A stretch of 64,000 nucleotides of DNA. Source: Acidobacteriota bacterium (lineage in GTDB: Bacteria > Acidobacteriota > Terriglobia > Acidiferrales > UBA7541). This document shows positions 35,222-43,555 of this stretch, piece by piece; position 1 is the stretch's first letter; the number at the start of each line of letters is the position of its first letter. The stretch spans positions 1-64,000 of the forward strand of contig PMTV01000023.1 of NCBI GenBank assembly GCA_003167215.1. Direction: 5' to 3'. The position numbers and the translations under genes were made by a program. Below the pieces are notes generated by a model. The model saw nothing but the letters and a program-made list of their open reading frames with translations, had not been told where the DNA came from and made no database searches.

Positions 35222-35481
35222 CGGCTTATCTCCTTACGCGTACGCATTGTAGGCGTGCGGTTCGATGCGGTCAAATGCGCGCCTAGAACCTATCTCGGTG
35301 GCTCGCTGTGGCGTCTTGCTTTACCCCGCCTTGGGCCAGCCTTTCGGACTATGTTCCCTCGTTGACACCATCTCGTGCCACCGTATAATCAACGTCTGGC
35401 CGGACGGCTCCTCAGCACTCGCAGCCTGACCAACGGTTCAGAACGTCCATCTGGCACAGCTGTTCGGGAGGCAATGAACTC

Positions 35482-37137
35482 GTGGTTTTGCTTTACAACT
35501 CGGCGATGTGGATGGCTACCTGGCTTGCTCCCAGCGGCCCGCTCTCCGACTACTGGCGCCGAAACATGGACCCCGAACTCAATCCGTTCCGCGGCATTTA
35601 CCAGCTGAATTCCTTCGATCTTGCAATCATGCTGCCTTATTTTTTCGTAATGATCGTACTGGCTGCTTACGGCATTCACCGCTACGCGCTGGTTTACAAC
35701 TATTATAAAAACCGAAAGCACGTTCCTGGGCCGCCTCCTGAGATAGGAACCTGGCCTAAAGTCACCGTTCAACTCCCCATTTACAACGAACGGTACGTGA
35801 TCGAACGGCTTATCGAAGCCGTTTCCCAGTTCGACTATCCGCGCGAGTTGCTCGAGGTTCAGGTTCTCGACGATTCTACCGACCAGACCTGCCAAGTCGC
35901 CCGCGACTGTGTAGAACGCTACCTGGCCCTCGGAATGCCCATCTGCTACATCCATCGCGACAATCGCGAAGGCTACAAAGCGGGCGCGCTGCAGGAAGGC
36001 CTGAAATCGGCGAACGGTGAATTTGTGGCCATCTTTGATGCGGATTTTATTCCGCCCGCGGATTTTCTGCGCCGCACGGTGCCCTATTTCGCGGATGAAA
36101 AGCTCGCCATGGTGCAAACTCGCTGGAGCTATATCAATCGCCATTATTCCGCGCTCACGGAAGTCGAAGCCATTCTGCTGGACGGACATTTCGTCATCGA
36201 GCACTGTTCGCGTTATCGCAGCGGTTTGTTCTTCAATTTCAACGGCACAGCGGGTATCTGGCGCCGCAGCGCGGTGGAGGATGCCGGCGGCTGGCAGCAC
36301 GACACGCTTACCGAAGACACGGACCTTTCTTATCGCGCGCAACTCCGCGGCTGGCATTTCCTTTATTTGCCGGACATCGAATGTCCCTCCGAGCTGCCCG
36401 TGGAAATGAACGCATTCAAATCGCAACAGGCTCGCTGGGCCAAGGGCTTGATGCAAACGGCGAAAAAAATCCTTCCCCGCGTGTTGCGCTCAAACTTGCC
36501 CGCGGCGGTGAAGGCCGAAGCGTTTTTTCATCTCACCGCCAACATCAGCTACCCGCTGATGGTAGTCATGTCGATCATTCTGCTGCCTGCGATGATCGTG
36601 CGTTTCTATCAGGGTTGGTTTCAAGTGCTGGTCATAGACCTGCCTTTGTTCCTCGCCTCCACCTGTTCGATCTCGTCGTTTTACCTCGCGGCGGAGCGAG
36701 CGATATATCCGAAAACATGGAAGCGCACGTTTCTATATCTTCCGTTCGTGATGGCTGTTGGCATCGGACTTTCCGTTCGCAATGCCTGGGGCGTGCTCGA
36801 AGCGATCTTCAACGTGAAATCAGAATTCGTGCGCACTCCGAAATATCGCGTCGAGGCCGCCGGAAACGGTAACGCAGACTGGGCCAAGAAAACTTACCGT
36901 AAGAGCGCCGGCTTCCTGCCGTTCGCCGAAGTCGCTCTGGGAATTTATTTTCTGTTCGCGGTGATCTACGCGTTGCAGAATGAAAACTATGCCACGGTCC
37001 CGTTCCTTCTGCTTTTCGTTTGGGGTTATCTCTACACCGGCGTCATGTCTCTCGCTCAAACCTACTTCGAGCGCCTGCGTTTCGGGGTAGAAACGGGCGA
37101 AATACGTCCCGCCTCCACCGGCGCCCCGGGTTTCTAA
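35482..37137 (+). CDS. GT2 processive glycosyltransferase, cellulose-synthase-like
   Basis: About 551 residues. An N-terminal membrane segment (residues 45-66, LAIMLPYFFVMIVLAAYG) is followed by the GT-A domain with the D,D,D,Q-x-x-R-W signature: VTVQLPIYNERYVIERLIEA, EVQVLDDSTDQTCQVA, FVAIFDADFIPPADFLR, TLTEDTDLSYRAQLRGW and KSQQARWAKGLMQTAKKIL. Four or five further membrane segments form the product channel. It polymerises or transfers a sugar to an acceptor at the cytoplasmic membrane; the product is unknown. GTG at 35482 has GGGAGG at about 9 bases. Its near neighbours give no glycan context. Confidence 0.92.
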   Translation: MVLLYNSAMWMATWLAPSGPLSDYWRRNMDPELNPFRGIYQLNSFDLAIMLPYFFVMIVLAAYGIHRYALVYNYYKNRKHVPGPPPEIGTWPKVTVQLPIYNERYVIERLIEAVSQFDYPRELLEVQVLDDSTDQTCQVARDCVERYLALGMPICYIHRDNREGYKAGALQEGLKSANGEFVAIFDADFIPPADFLRRTVPYFADEKLAMVQTRWSYINRHYSALTEVEAILLDGHFVIEHCSRYRSGLFFNFNGTAGIWRRSAVEDAGGWQHDTLTEDTDLSYRAQLRGWHFLYLPDIECPSELPVEMNAFKSQQARWAKGLMQTAKKILPRVLRSNLPAAVKAEAFFHLTANISYPLMVVMSIILLPAMIVRFYQGWFQVLVIDLPLFLASTCSISSFYLAAERAIYPKTWKRTFLYLPFVMAVGIGLSVRNAWGVLEAIFNVKSEFVRTPKYRVEAAGNGNADWAKKTYRKSAGFLPFAEVALGIYFLFAVIYALQNENYATVPFLLLFVWGYLYTGVMSLAQTYFERLRFGVETGEIRPASTGAPGF

Positions 37138-37257
37138 TCGCGAATAACCTTTCGGCGGAACTTTCGCCGAGCCTTTCGCCTCACTCAAATTCGTCACTCT
37201 ACCGCTTGCGCTGCCTCATCCGCGCAAGCATTCGCCTTGGGGTTGCCTGCTGAGTCT

Positions 37258-38265
37258 TCACACTTTCTTGTGATAGTAGTTCCAGAATGTTTCTCGTAAC
37301 AGCGAATTCCGTGTCTGCAAACGGACCGTGCAACCTGTCAGTTTTTCCACCAATCGCAGACCGGTCGCTCTCTGTTTTAGTTCATACTCCATTTTATTTT
37401 CGAAGATTCGTCCAAGAAGGGCGACGACCTCGTCCTGGGACGACGTCACCATAGCTCCTACTGCAACTCCAGTCTCGAATTCAATCAGGCGGCTAAGCGG
37501 GTGTATTTCACTGAAGAAACGTTGCCTTTTATCCTCGTCGCAGTAGAAAATAACTGGCTTACCCAGGCTGAGAGCCATGGCTGCTTCCGCATCCTTGCCG
37601 AAGCTATCCTTTGAGCCCGCGCAATACACTAGCACCTTCGCTGACTTCACCATGAGGCACTCAATTAATCCTTTGTCCTCATGCCCTTCGGCCGCGCTTA
37701 CTGTCGGATCAAAATACCTCAAGCTCAGGCGCTTCAAAGATGGCGCTCGAAACACTTTTTCGCAAAAATCAGCCATCTTGCGGAAGTCGGAACGATCTCG
37801 CATGCTTGTCGCAACGTAAATGTCAAGATCGTTCACCATGGAAAGAAAGTATTCCGTATTCTTCAGCGCGCCACGCCGCGCTTTCTCGAAAAGGTTAACC
37901 ACTGATTCGTATTTCTCATTAATCTGGCCTACGCTTTCAACTTCTTCGTCCAAGATATCATCGACGGAATATAAGAATTCTGCTTGACGATCTTTGTTTT
38001 TCTGTTCTGAAGATGCTTTGTCGAAAAGTTTACGAATCGTAACCTTGCCACCCCCTGTCGCGGAGTGGGCAGAGAATGCTTCCAAGAGGAAAGCTGCCAA
38101 GTCGCTTTGTCTGCCATCCACCGCTGCGTAGGATTTGCACGCCATCTCGGAAATCAAATAGCGGCTATCCTTCGCAATATTTATTAGGGGAATTGCGGGT
38201 CCCCGTCGCGCCATACCGTCGGTGTCAAATCGTTTGGATCGAAAAAACTCTTCCAAATCCTTCAC
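37258..38265 (-). CDS. nucleoside deoxyribosyltransferase/TIR-like island protein
   Basis: About 335 residues from a GTG at 38265; a longer frame from 38358 overlaps the divergent gene. The N-terminal ~130 residues are unrecognised (SRYLISEMACKSYAAVDG). The C-terminal domain resembles the nucleoside 2-deoxyribosyltransferase/TIR fold superfamily: DLDIYVATSMRDRSDFRKM (strand and loop), RYFDPTVSAAEGHEDKGLIE, VKSAKVLVYCAGSKDSFGK, then DAEAAMALSLGKPVIFYC, where the Glu of D-A-E matches the catalytic or substrate-binding Glu. Such domains cut the N-glycosidic bond of nucleosides or NAD. It is probably cytoplasmic. The gene is AT-richer than its neighbours. This assignment is by pattern only. Confidence 0.5.
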   Translation of the reverse strand: MKDLEEFFRSKRFDTDGMARRGPAIPLINIAKDSRYLISEMACKSYAAVDGRQSDLAAFLLEAFSAHSATGGGKVTIRKLFDKASSEQKNKDRQAEFLYSVDDILDEEVESVGQINEKYESVVNLFEKARRGALKNTEYFLSMVNDLDIYVATSMRDRSDFRKMADFCEKVFRAPSLKRLSLRYFDPTVSAAEGHEDKGLIECLMVKSAKVLVYCAGSKDSFGKDAEAAMALSLGKPVIFYCDEDKRQRFFSEIHPLSRLIEFETGVAVGAMVTSSQDEVVALLGRIFENKMEYELKQRATGLRLVEKLTGCTVRLQTRNSLLRETFWNYYHKKV

Positions 38266-38312
38266 AGTAAGCGAACGTAACTTGTTGAATGGGGGGAGCG
38301 CGCGGGCCGAAA

Positions 38313-38726
38313 ATGGCGACGGATAACGCCGATGCTTTCCATATGTTCGAGGCCGCATTCTATCAGAAAATAAGCAAATTTCGCCGTGACCTTCTGAGAG
38401 AACAGCGCACTGGATGCGAATTCGAGGGTCTTGTTCTGGAAGGAGGGCCGCACTTCGAAGTCATCGACCAGAAGGGAAACAAGCGGCACGTATTTTTGCA
38501 TGCTGCGAATTGGTCAGGCAAGGACCTAGCGGCATACCTAGAACTTTTAGGGATTGTTATCGAAGATGCCTACGGCGGGGACAGCTCAAGCCTCTGGGTG
38601 TTCAATCTCAGGACTGGTAAAGAAATCAAGTGGCGATCGAGTTCGCGCGTTCGAAATCGTTGCGAAGGGGCTGCCAAGCTCTATGCGCGACTGGTGAAGG
38701 CGATGGAAAATCCAGACGACATCTGA
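38313..38726 (+). CDS. hypothetical protein divergent from the NDT/TIR-like gene
   Basis: About 137 residues, soluble, charged: AAFYQKISKFRRDLLREQ, then FEGLVLEGGPHFEVIDQK, RHVFLHAANWSGKDLAAYLE, and DSSSLWVFNLRTGKEIKWRS. Weakly beta-rich with a terminal helix (EGAAKLYARLVKAMEN). No family recognised. The start is open: ATG 38313 is used, ATG 38289 is possible. It is transcribed away from the gene at 37258 and may share a promoter region with it. Third codon positions are less GC-biased than in the surrounding core genes, which fits recent transfer. Confidence 0.6.
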   Translation: MATDNADAFHMFEAAFYQKISKFRRDLLREQRTGCEFEGLVLEGGPHFEVIDQKGNKRHVFLHAANWSGKDLAAYLELLGIVIEDAYGGDSSSLWVFNLRTGKEIKWRSSSRVRNRCEGAAKLYARLVKAMENPDDI

Positions 38727-38813
38727 TGTAGAAAGGCAGACCCATGCCGGTTGGTAGGTAAGACTCCGCGCTAGGACACATTGGGCATGGTAGAATTTGG
38801 CTAGGAGTACGTC

Positions 38814-39176
38814 ATGGGCAATACCATAATTCTGACGAGAAATCATCCTTCCGACCTAGACACGGTCGCGAAAGCTGAAGCATTCCAAATATCCTTGCTA
38901 GGCGGTCCTACAGGAGAGCAGAGGGTCAAAGAGCAGCATGGATGGTGGAACGAACAGAATCAAAAGGCTGAATGGTTGGCTACAACTTTTGAACCGGATA
39001 CGGCACTGCCGTTTGACGAAGCTCGCAACGTATATCACTCGCAAATCGCGCGGAGAGCACTGGAAGGGTTCGTGCACGCTCGTTCATACAGCTTCATCGA
39101 AAATAAATTTGTCTATCACGATTTGAGACAGACGCTGGGCTTCGAACAGGCTAAGACCGCCTCGAGCAAGCCCTAG
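38814..39176 (+). CDS. hypothetical protein of the 37-39 kb island
   Basis: About 120 residues. AGGAG precedes the ATG by 6 bases, a clear start. The sequence is soluble, with repeated aromatic and polar patches (EQHGWWNEQNQKAEWLATTF, YHSQIARRALEGFVHARSYS, FVYHDLRQTLGFEQAK). Third codon positions are AT-rich and rare Arg codon AGA appears near the start, unlike the core genes. No family recognised. It follows the gene at 38313 by 87 bp in the same direction and probably shares the operon. Confidence 0.6.
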   Translation: MGNTIILTRNHPSDLDTVAKAEAFQISLLGGPTGEQRVKEQHGWWNEQNQKAEWLATTFEPDTALPFDEARNVYHSQIARRALEGFVHARSYSFIENKFVYHDLRQTLGFEQAKTASSKP

Positions 39177-39232
39177 ATCCGGCTGTGCTATTCAAGATGT
39201 TGATTATCAGAAATTTCTGACGTCACCAACGC

Positions 39233-39262
39233 ATAATTCCGGCCCCTGCCCACCCTTAATTG
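39233..39262. repeat. diverged copy of a dispersed 30-bp sequence
   Basis: Sequence near 39233 starting TAATTCCGGCCCCTGCCCAC is about 80 percent like 39971-40001 starting TAATCCCGGCCCCCTGCCCG. Both lie in noncoding or uncertain sequence. The gap 39177-39448 holds nothing else I can support. It may be a decayed dispersed repeat. Confidence 0.4.
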
Positions 39263-39448
39263 CAAACTCCCCACCTATAGTTCGAGAAACGCACGCCGTT
39301 GATTCGCACCCGCGCCTGTCAATTAAGGCGGCCAAATCATCCACGGCAGTCTGTATCTACTTAAGCAACTGAGTACTATTGCCCTACATCTTGGACCGCA
39401 CTTAACCTTAAACCAGCGCCAGTTTCTTGGGTAACTGAGGAGGTTCCG

Positions 39449-39817
39449 ATGGTCGAGCGCCGTCGCTGCAAGCGCTTCCATTTCACGATTCCCGTCAGAG
39501 TTTACGGACGCACCCCCCGAAACCATCCCTTCCGCGATGTAACCGCCACCATGGCAGTCAGCTTATACGGCGGGCTGCTCGACATGAAGCCCCGCGTAAA
39601 ACTCGGCCAAAAGATCCTCATCGTCAATAGCTTCACCGAAGAAGAGCGCGAATGCCGCGTAGTCTATGTCGACCCGCAACCTCGCGTCCGCAGGCGAGTC
39701 GCCGTGGAATTCGCCAATGCAAACGCGGACGGCGATTTCTGGCACGTTTATAGCCCTCCTGTGCCGCTGAAAGCGCTGTCACCGTCTGCGAACCCAGCCG
39801 GCCACACCGCGGCTTGA
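39449..39817 (+). CDS. PilZ-domain protein, altered second motif
   Basis: About 122 residues. It would bind c-di-GMP through an Arg-rich N-terminal motif: VERRRCKRFHFTIPVRVYG fits RxxxR. In the second motif, where D/N-x-S-x-x-G is expected, the sequence is MAVSLYGGLLDMKP: the Ser and Gly are kept but the Asp/Asn is replaced by Ala. That may weaken or alter ligand binding. The rest is the six-stranded barrel (KILIVNSFTEEERECRVVYV, RVAVEFANANADGDFW). AGGAGG ribosome binding site. Isolated from the PilZ genes at 58980 and 62890. Confidence 0.85.
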   Translation: MVERRRCKRFHFTIPVRVYGRTPRNHPFRDVTATMAVSLYGGLLDMKPRVKLGQKILIVNSFTEEERECRVVYVDPQPRVRRRVAVEFANANADGDFWHVYSPPVPLKALSPSANPAGHTAA

Positions 39818-39840
39818 CGCGGTCTGCTGTTTCAACTCGT

Positions 39841-39855
39841 TTCCCAAAATGGGAA
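39841..39855. repeat. 15-bp palindrome TTCCCAAAATGGGAA
   Basis: Perfect inverted repeat with arms TTCCCA and TGGGAA, 24 bp after the PilZ gene. A related site with arms ATTCCC and GGGAAT lies at 59699-59716. Both are followed by TAGA. It could be a regulator site or hairpin; unconfirmed. Confidence 0.4.
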
Positions 39856-39915
39856 TAGAACCGCGTCGTAGAGTTATGCTCACAACATGCAGTCCCTTGA
39901 ATTTCGCCGCATCAC

Positions 39916-41493
39916 GTGCTAGCGTTTCGTGTGATTAAAATTGAATATCGTCGAGCGCTTCACCAAGACTTAATCCCGGCCCCCTGCCCGCCCGTAATCC
40001 CGAGTTCGACCGCTCCTTGTACTAGTCACTCGCCACTAGCCACTCGCCACTGTTCCACATTTCTACCCGGTTCTGGCCAATATGTAGAATGCGACGTAAC
40101 TCACTCAAAACAAACGACCGCGACATTTCTACCCGGTTCTAGAATTGCACGATGTGGGTTGTTGTTGCTTCTCCTTGCCTGCGGTTCGTTTCTTGCTCAG
40201 GCGCGATTTCGGCAGCCGAACTCGGAATATCAGGCGCGGCGCGCGAAGCTTCGCTCCACGATCAACGGACCGGCCGTCCTATTCGGCTATACCAGTCATC
40301 AGGACGCGGGCGAACTTGCTGTTTTCTTTCAGGAAGAAAATTTTTATTACCTCACGGGCCACAGTGAGCCCGACGCCGCACTCCTTCTAATTCCCGATTC
40401 TGCCGACGGCAAGTCCTCCGACAGCCCGCGCGAGATTCTTTATCTTCCTCCGCGTAATCCTAACGCCGAAAAATGGGGAGGACCCAAGATGGGCCCTGAG
40501 GATCCGGGCATCGCGGAAACAACGGGGTTCCAGGCTGTCGAGCCTTTCGCCAATCTGCGCACGGACCTGGCCAATCTCGCCAAGACCTATTCCACGTTCT
40601 ACACCGAGCTGCCTCCCAAGCAGGAAAACGGCTACCCGCAGCTCACCATTTGGAGCGGGTGGGTTCGCAGCATCTTGCCGCAGTCAACCGTTGATGACGT
40701 CGCGCCGGCGCTCGCTTCTCTTCGCCAGATAAAATCTGCGGGCGAAATCGCCTTAATTCAAAAAGCCGTGGATGCTTCGGTTGACGCGCACATTGCGGCC
40801 ATGAAAATGATGCGGCCCGGCCTTTTCGAATATCAGATTGCCGCGCGCATGAAGGAAGTTCACGAAATGGAGGGCTGCTCGCGCGAAGCGTATGCGCCCA
40901 TTGTGGGAACAGGCTTTTATTCCACGGTCCTGCATTACGACGCCTTGAAGAACGAAATAAAGGACGGCGATGTAGTCGTCATCGACGTGGCCGGCGAATA
41001 CGGCGATTATGCAGCCGACATCACCCGCACGCTTCCGGCCAACGGCAAATTCACCGCTCGGCAGCGCGAAATCTATGAAATCGTTCTAGGGGCGCAGAAT
41101 GCCGCGCTGGCCGCGATCAAGCCGGGAGCCGTATTCTTTGGAGGCCCCAAAAGCGTCCACCAGGTCGCCTACGACTACATAAACACACACGGCCACGACC
41201 TGCATGGCAACACGCTCGGACGGTACTTCTTTCACGGCGTGGGACATCATCTGGGCCTCGACGTGCACGATCCTAACGACCGCATCAGCCCCCTGCAAGC
41301 GGGCATGGTAATAACCGATGAGCCCGGCATTTACATCCCGGAGGAAAATATCGGCGTGCGCATCGAGGACGACGTGCTCGTCACCCCGGACGGCAACCAG
41401 CTGCTTTCCGCCAAGCTCCCGCGTTCGCCTGACGAAATCGAAAAAATTATGGCCGAAGGCCGCGCGCAACCGCAGTCGCAACCCCAGCCTTAA
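39916..41493 (+). CDS. exported Xaa-Pro aminopeptidase, M24B family (PepP-like)
   Basis: About 525 residues as the longest frame (GTG at 39916), but the first ~75 residues look untrustworthy: they cover tandem repeats and have no ribosome binding site. The first convincing protein feature is a hydrophobic stretch (CGLLLLLLACGSFLAQAR) near residue 85, which looks like the signal peptide of the real gene. Next is the creatinase-type N-domain (QARRAKLRSTINGPAVLFGY) and the pita-bread core with VVVIDVAGEYGDYAADITRT (both metal Asp), HGVGHHLGLDVHDPNDRI (His), ITDEPGIYIPEENIGVRIED (both Glu). It cleaves N-terminal residues before Pro. The true start may lie near 40140-40170 at a non-ATG codon. Confidence 0.85.
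   Translation: MLAFRVIKIEYRRALHQDLIPAPCPPVIPSSTAPCTSHSPLATRHCSTFLPGSGQYVECDVTHSKQTTATFLPGSRIARCGLLLLLLACGSFLAQARFRQPNSEYQARRAKLRSTINGPAVLFGYTSHQDAGELAVFFQEENFYYLTGHSEPDAALLLIPDSADGKSSDSPREILYLPPRNPNAEKWGGPKMGPEDPGIAETTGFQAVEPFANLRTDLANLAKTYSTFYTELPPKQENGYPQLTIWSGWVRSILPQSTVDDVAPALASLRQIKSAGEIALIQKAVDASVDAHIAAMKMMRPGLFEYQIAARMKEVHEMEGCSREAYAPIVGTGFYSTVLHYDALKNEIKDGDVVVIDVAGEYGDYAADITRTLPANGKFTARQREIYEIVLGAQNAALAAIKPGAVFFGGPKSVHQVAYDYINTHGHDLHGNTLGRYFFHGVGHHLGLDVHDPNDRISPLQAGMVITDEPGIYIPEENIGVRIEDDVLVTPDGNQLLSAKLPRSPDEIEKIMAEGRAQPQSQPQP
40021..40140. repeat. tandem and direct repeats at the PepP-like N-terminus
   Basis: Two copies of a 14-mer, ACTAG(T/C)CACTCGCC, at 40021-40034 and 40035-40048. 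Then an 18-bp direct repeat, ACATTTCTACCCGGTTCT, at 40057-40074 and 40123-40140, 66 bp apart. The spacing is a multiple of three, so both are in frame with the peptidase. A second run, TAATCCCGGCCCCCTGCCCG, lies at 39971. This cluster disturbs the start of the gene and may mark a recombination or insertion scar. Confidence 0.7.
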
Positions 41494-41612
41494 CAATTCT
41501 GAAACATTTAGCCAAACGGGAAGACACTGCGGAATCGCGGTTGAGCCTAAAATCCGCAAAGCGTGGAAAGAGTTGCAAGAGGTTCCGATCGAGAGTTCCG
41601 GGGAATGACGGT

Positions 41613-41644
41613 GCGGCACAGCCGGATCGCTTCAGCTGTGCCGC
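41613..41644. terminator. perfect 10-bp hairpin between convergent genes
   Basis: GCGGCACAGC at 41613-41622 pairs with GCTGTGCCGC at 41635-41644 across a 12-base loop. It lies between the plus-strand peptidase (ends 41493) and the minus-strand lipoprotein (ends 41666). T-runs appear only later (near 41669), so it may block readthrough from both sides rather than act as a simple intrinsic terminator. Confidence 0.55.
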
Positions 41645-41665
41645 CTGCCGCCCTTTGATTGCTTA

Positions 41666-43555
41666 CTATTTTTGCGCCTTCTTGACCGCGGCTTTCCTGT
41701 CAGCCGCTCCTAACGGCAGCGTTTGCTGCTGGATCAGCCCGGTAAACACACTATCGTTCATGTCCGCCGCGTTCTCCAACCAGAATAGCTGTCCTCCGTT
41801 GGCTTGATAAACGACAGCCTGGTAAGTAATCGTGGCTGCTCCATCACCTACGATCACGTTAATCGGGTCAAGCAGGTAACGCCCTTGGTCTAATCCGTCT
41901 GAGACGAGTGTGCTGGTGAATGAGGTCCCGCTGTTAACCAGTGGGTTGGTCGTTTCCAACACATCTGCCGGATCGTTGAGGATTCCAGCCCCCGACAGAC
42001 TGTTGGCCGTTGCCGTTGAATTGCCGACGAAATCAAACTCACCTGCTTCGGGAACAAGATCCTGTAGCCCGAGAGCGTAATTGCCCGCGAAGGATGTCGT
42101 GGCGGTGTCCGTTTGAGGCACCAATACTCCCGAACCGGCAACGTCGGTGTCGAGATCGACGACCACAGCGCTTGCGACAATGCTTCCGGCTCCGGGGGAT
42201 GTCGTGTTGTTCGGGTCATTCAGATTTAGAGTCGGGTCCGTCGCATAAATGCCGAGAACGCTGACGGGCCCGAGAGTTGCGGACGTAATGTTCAAGCTCC
42301 CGTACCCGTTGGTGGCGATGGAATAGGTACCGGAAATTGTCTGCGCATCTGCAGATCCCACTCCCGCTTCATTAACATCGGCGACTCCGCTAAAGTTAGT
42401 CCCCGACGGAACAATCTGACCGATGGCTCCAAACGGAATTCCAGCCAAATTGCTTTGAATGCTGAAGACGGAAGTTCCCACAGAGGCGTTGTCGAAGTTG
42501 CCTGCGCTTGCGCCCTGTCCAAAAGCTGAACCCACAAGGGTACGGCTACTATCCACATCGATGAGCCGTATCACTTCCGGACCGACAATGTAATACGCAA
42601 GGGTGTTTGCGATGCCAGTCCCGGTGAGGGTACCGCGACCGAAACCGTCAGCAGGCTGGGACAGAGTTGCTGTCGCAAAGGTTTTGCCCATACCTATGCT
42701 GCCCGCGATATTCTGGTCATACATGCCGTTCGATACACTACTCCCGGACACCGTGAACACACCTCCGAAGAAATCCGAATTACCGGTGTTCCCTGCGCCC
42801 GAGAGCACAAACGAAAATCCCCCTGCCGGCGCGCTGGTCAAGTCCTGCAGGTCGAAGCTTCCGCTGGATGTTGCGCTTGCATCAGCCTGAATGATCAGCG
42901 CATGGTTGTTGTTCACAAAATTAAGCGCCAGGGTTTCCGTGCCGTTTACTCCAAGCTTGTTGTTGTTGGTCACGAGAGTCAGCGTTCCCAGCCCAGTTGT
43001 AGGACTGAATGACAAACTTCCGCTCGAAATCGGGATGTCGGGCAAGGTAATTCCGCCTGCATCGTTGTAATCCTGCTCGCCCGTGAGGGTGCCGTCTGCG
43101 GCAATCGATACCGCTCCGGCAAGGGAATAGATTCCGCCCTTGTTGTTGCCATCGAAGCCAGTGAGATAAAACGAGTAATTGCCTGAGAGGCTGCCGGAAA
43201 AGGCGATTTGCACGTTCGCGGGCGCGCTTGGCGTGCCATCCTTCACGGACGTGGCAGTGATAGCCACGCTGCCCACGGCCGTAGGCGGAGCCAAATATGT
43301 GGTCGCAACGCCGCTTAGGGTAGTAGATGGATTGAATGAGCCACACAAGGCGGCAGTGTTACCTGGAGTGCAACTCCACGTAACTCCAGTGCTGGTCCCA
43401 GTTATAGTGGCCGCTATTTGAGCGGTATTGCCAGGAGCGATGATTCCAGGCGGCGGTTGGCTGATGCTTACTTCTATTATGGAATGTGAGCCGCCGCCGC
43501 AGCCAGCCGTCAGACCCAGGGCAAATATAATGATCGAGAGGCCTTTACGATTCAT
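41666..43555 (-). CDS. acidobacterial lipoprotein with Ig-like and repeated domains
   Basis: About 629 residues. Lipobox LTAGC gives a lipid-anchored Cys near residue 19, so it is an exported lipoprotein. After a Ser/Pro stretch, an Ig-like segment (IIAPGNTAQIAATITGTSTG) precedes long repeats of strand patterns rich in Gly, Ser, Thr and Asn, with GGIYSLAGAVSIAADGTLTG-type units recurring at ~140, 260, 380 and 500. Only two Cys remain after the lipobox, near residues 62 and 71. No enzyme motif. The start overlaps the gene upstream by ATGA, so translation is coupled. Likely a cell-surface structural or adhesion protein, by texture only. Confidence 0.8.
   Translation of the reverse strand: MNRKGLSIIIFALGLTAGCGGGSHSIIEVSISQPPPGIIAPGNTAQIAATITGTSTGVTWSCTPGNTAALCGSFNPSTTLSGVATTYLAPPTAVGSVAITATSVKDGTPSAPANVQIAFSGSLSGNYSFYLTGFDGNNKGGIYSLAGAVSIAADGTLTGEQDYNDAGGITLPDIPISSGSLSFSPTTGLGTLTLVTNNNKLGVNGTETLALNFVNNNHALIIQADASATSSGSFDLQDLTSAPAGGFSFVLSGAGNTGNSDFFGGVFTVSGSSVSNGMYDQNIAGSIGMGKTFATATLSQPADGFGRGTLTGTGIANTLAYYIVGPEVIRLIDVDSSRTLVGSAFGQGASAGNFDNASVGTSVFSIQSNLAGIPFGAIGQIVPSGTNFSGVADVNEAGVGSADAQTISGTYSIATNGYGSLNITSATLGPVSVLGIYATDPTLNLNDPNNTTSPGAGSIVASAVVVDLDTDVAGSGVLVPQTDTATTSFAGNYALGLQDLVPEAGEFDFVGNSTATANSLSGAGILNDPADVLETTNPLVNSGTSFTSTLVSDGLDQGRYLLDPINVIVGDGAATITYQAVVYQANGGQLFWLENAADMNDSVFTGLIQQQTLPLGAADRKAAVKKAQK

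Noticed and set aside
35450-35465. Possible -24/-12 sigma-54 promoter (TGGCAC-N5-TTCG) before the GT2 gene
   Set aside because: The -12 element does not match TTGC well, and the distance to the GTG start is short; likely chance.
35389-36456. Minus-strand frame of about 355 residues opposite the GT2 gene
   Set aside because: Overlaps the catalytic domain of a well-supported glycosyltransferase; no motif of its own.
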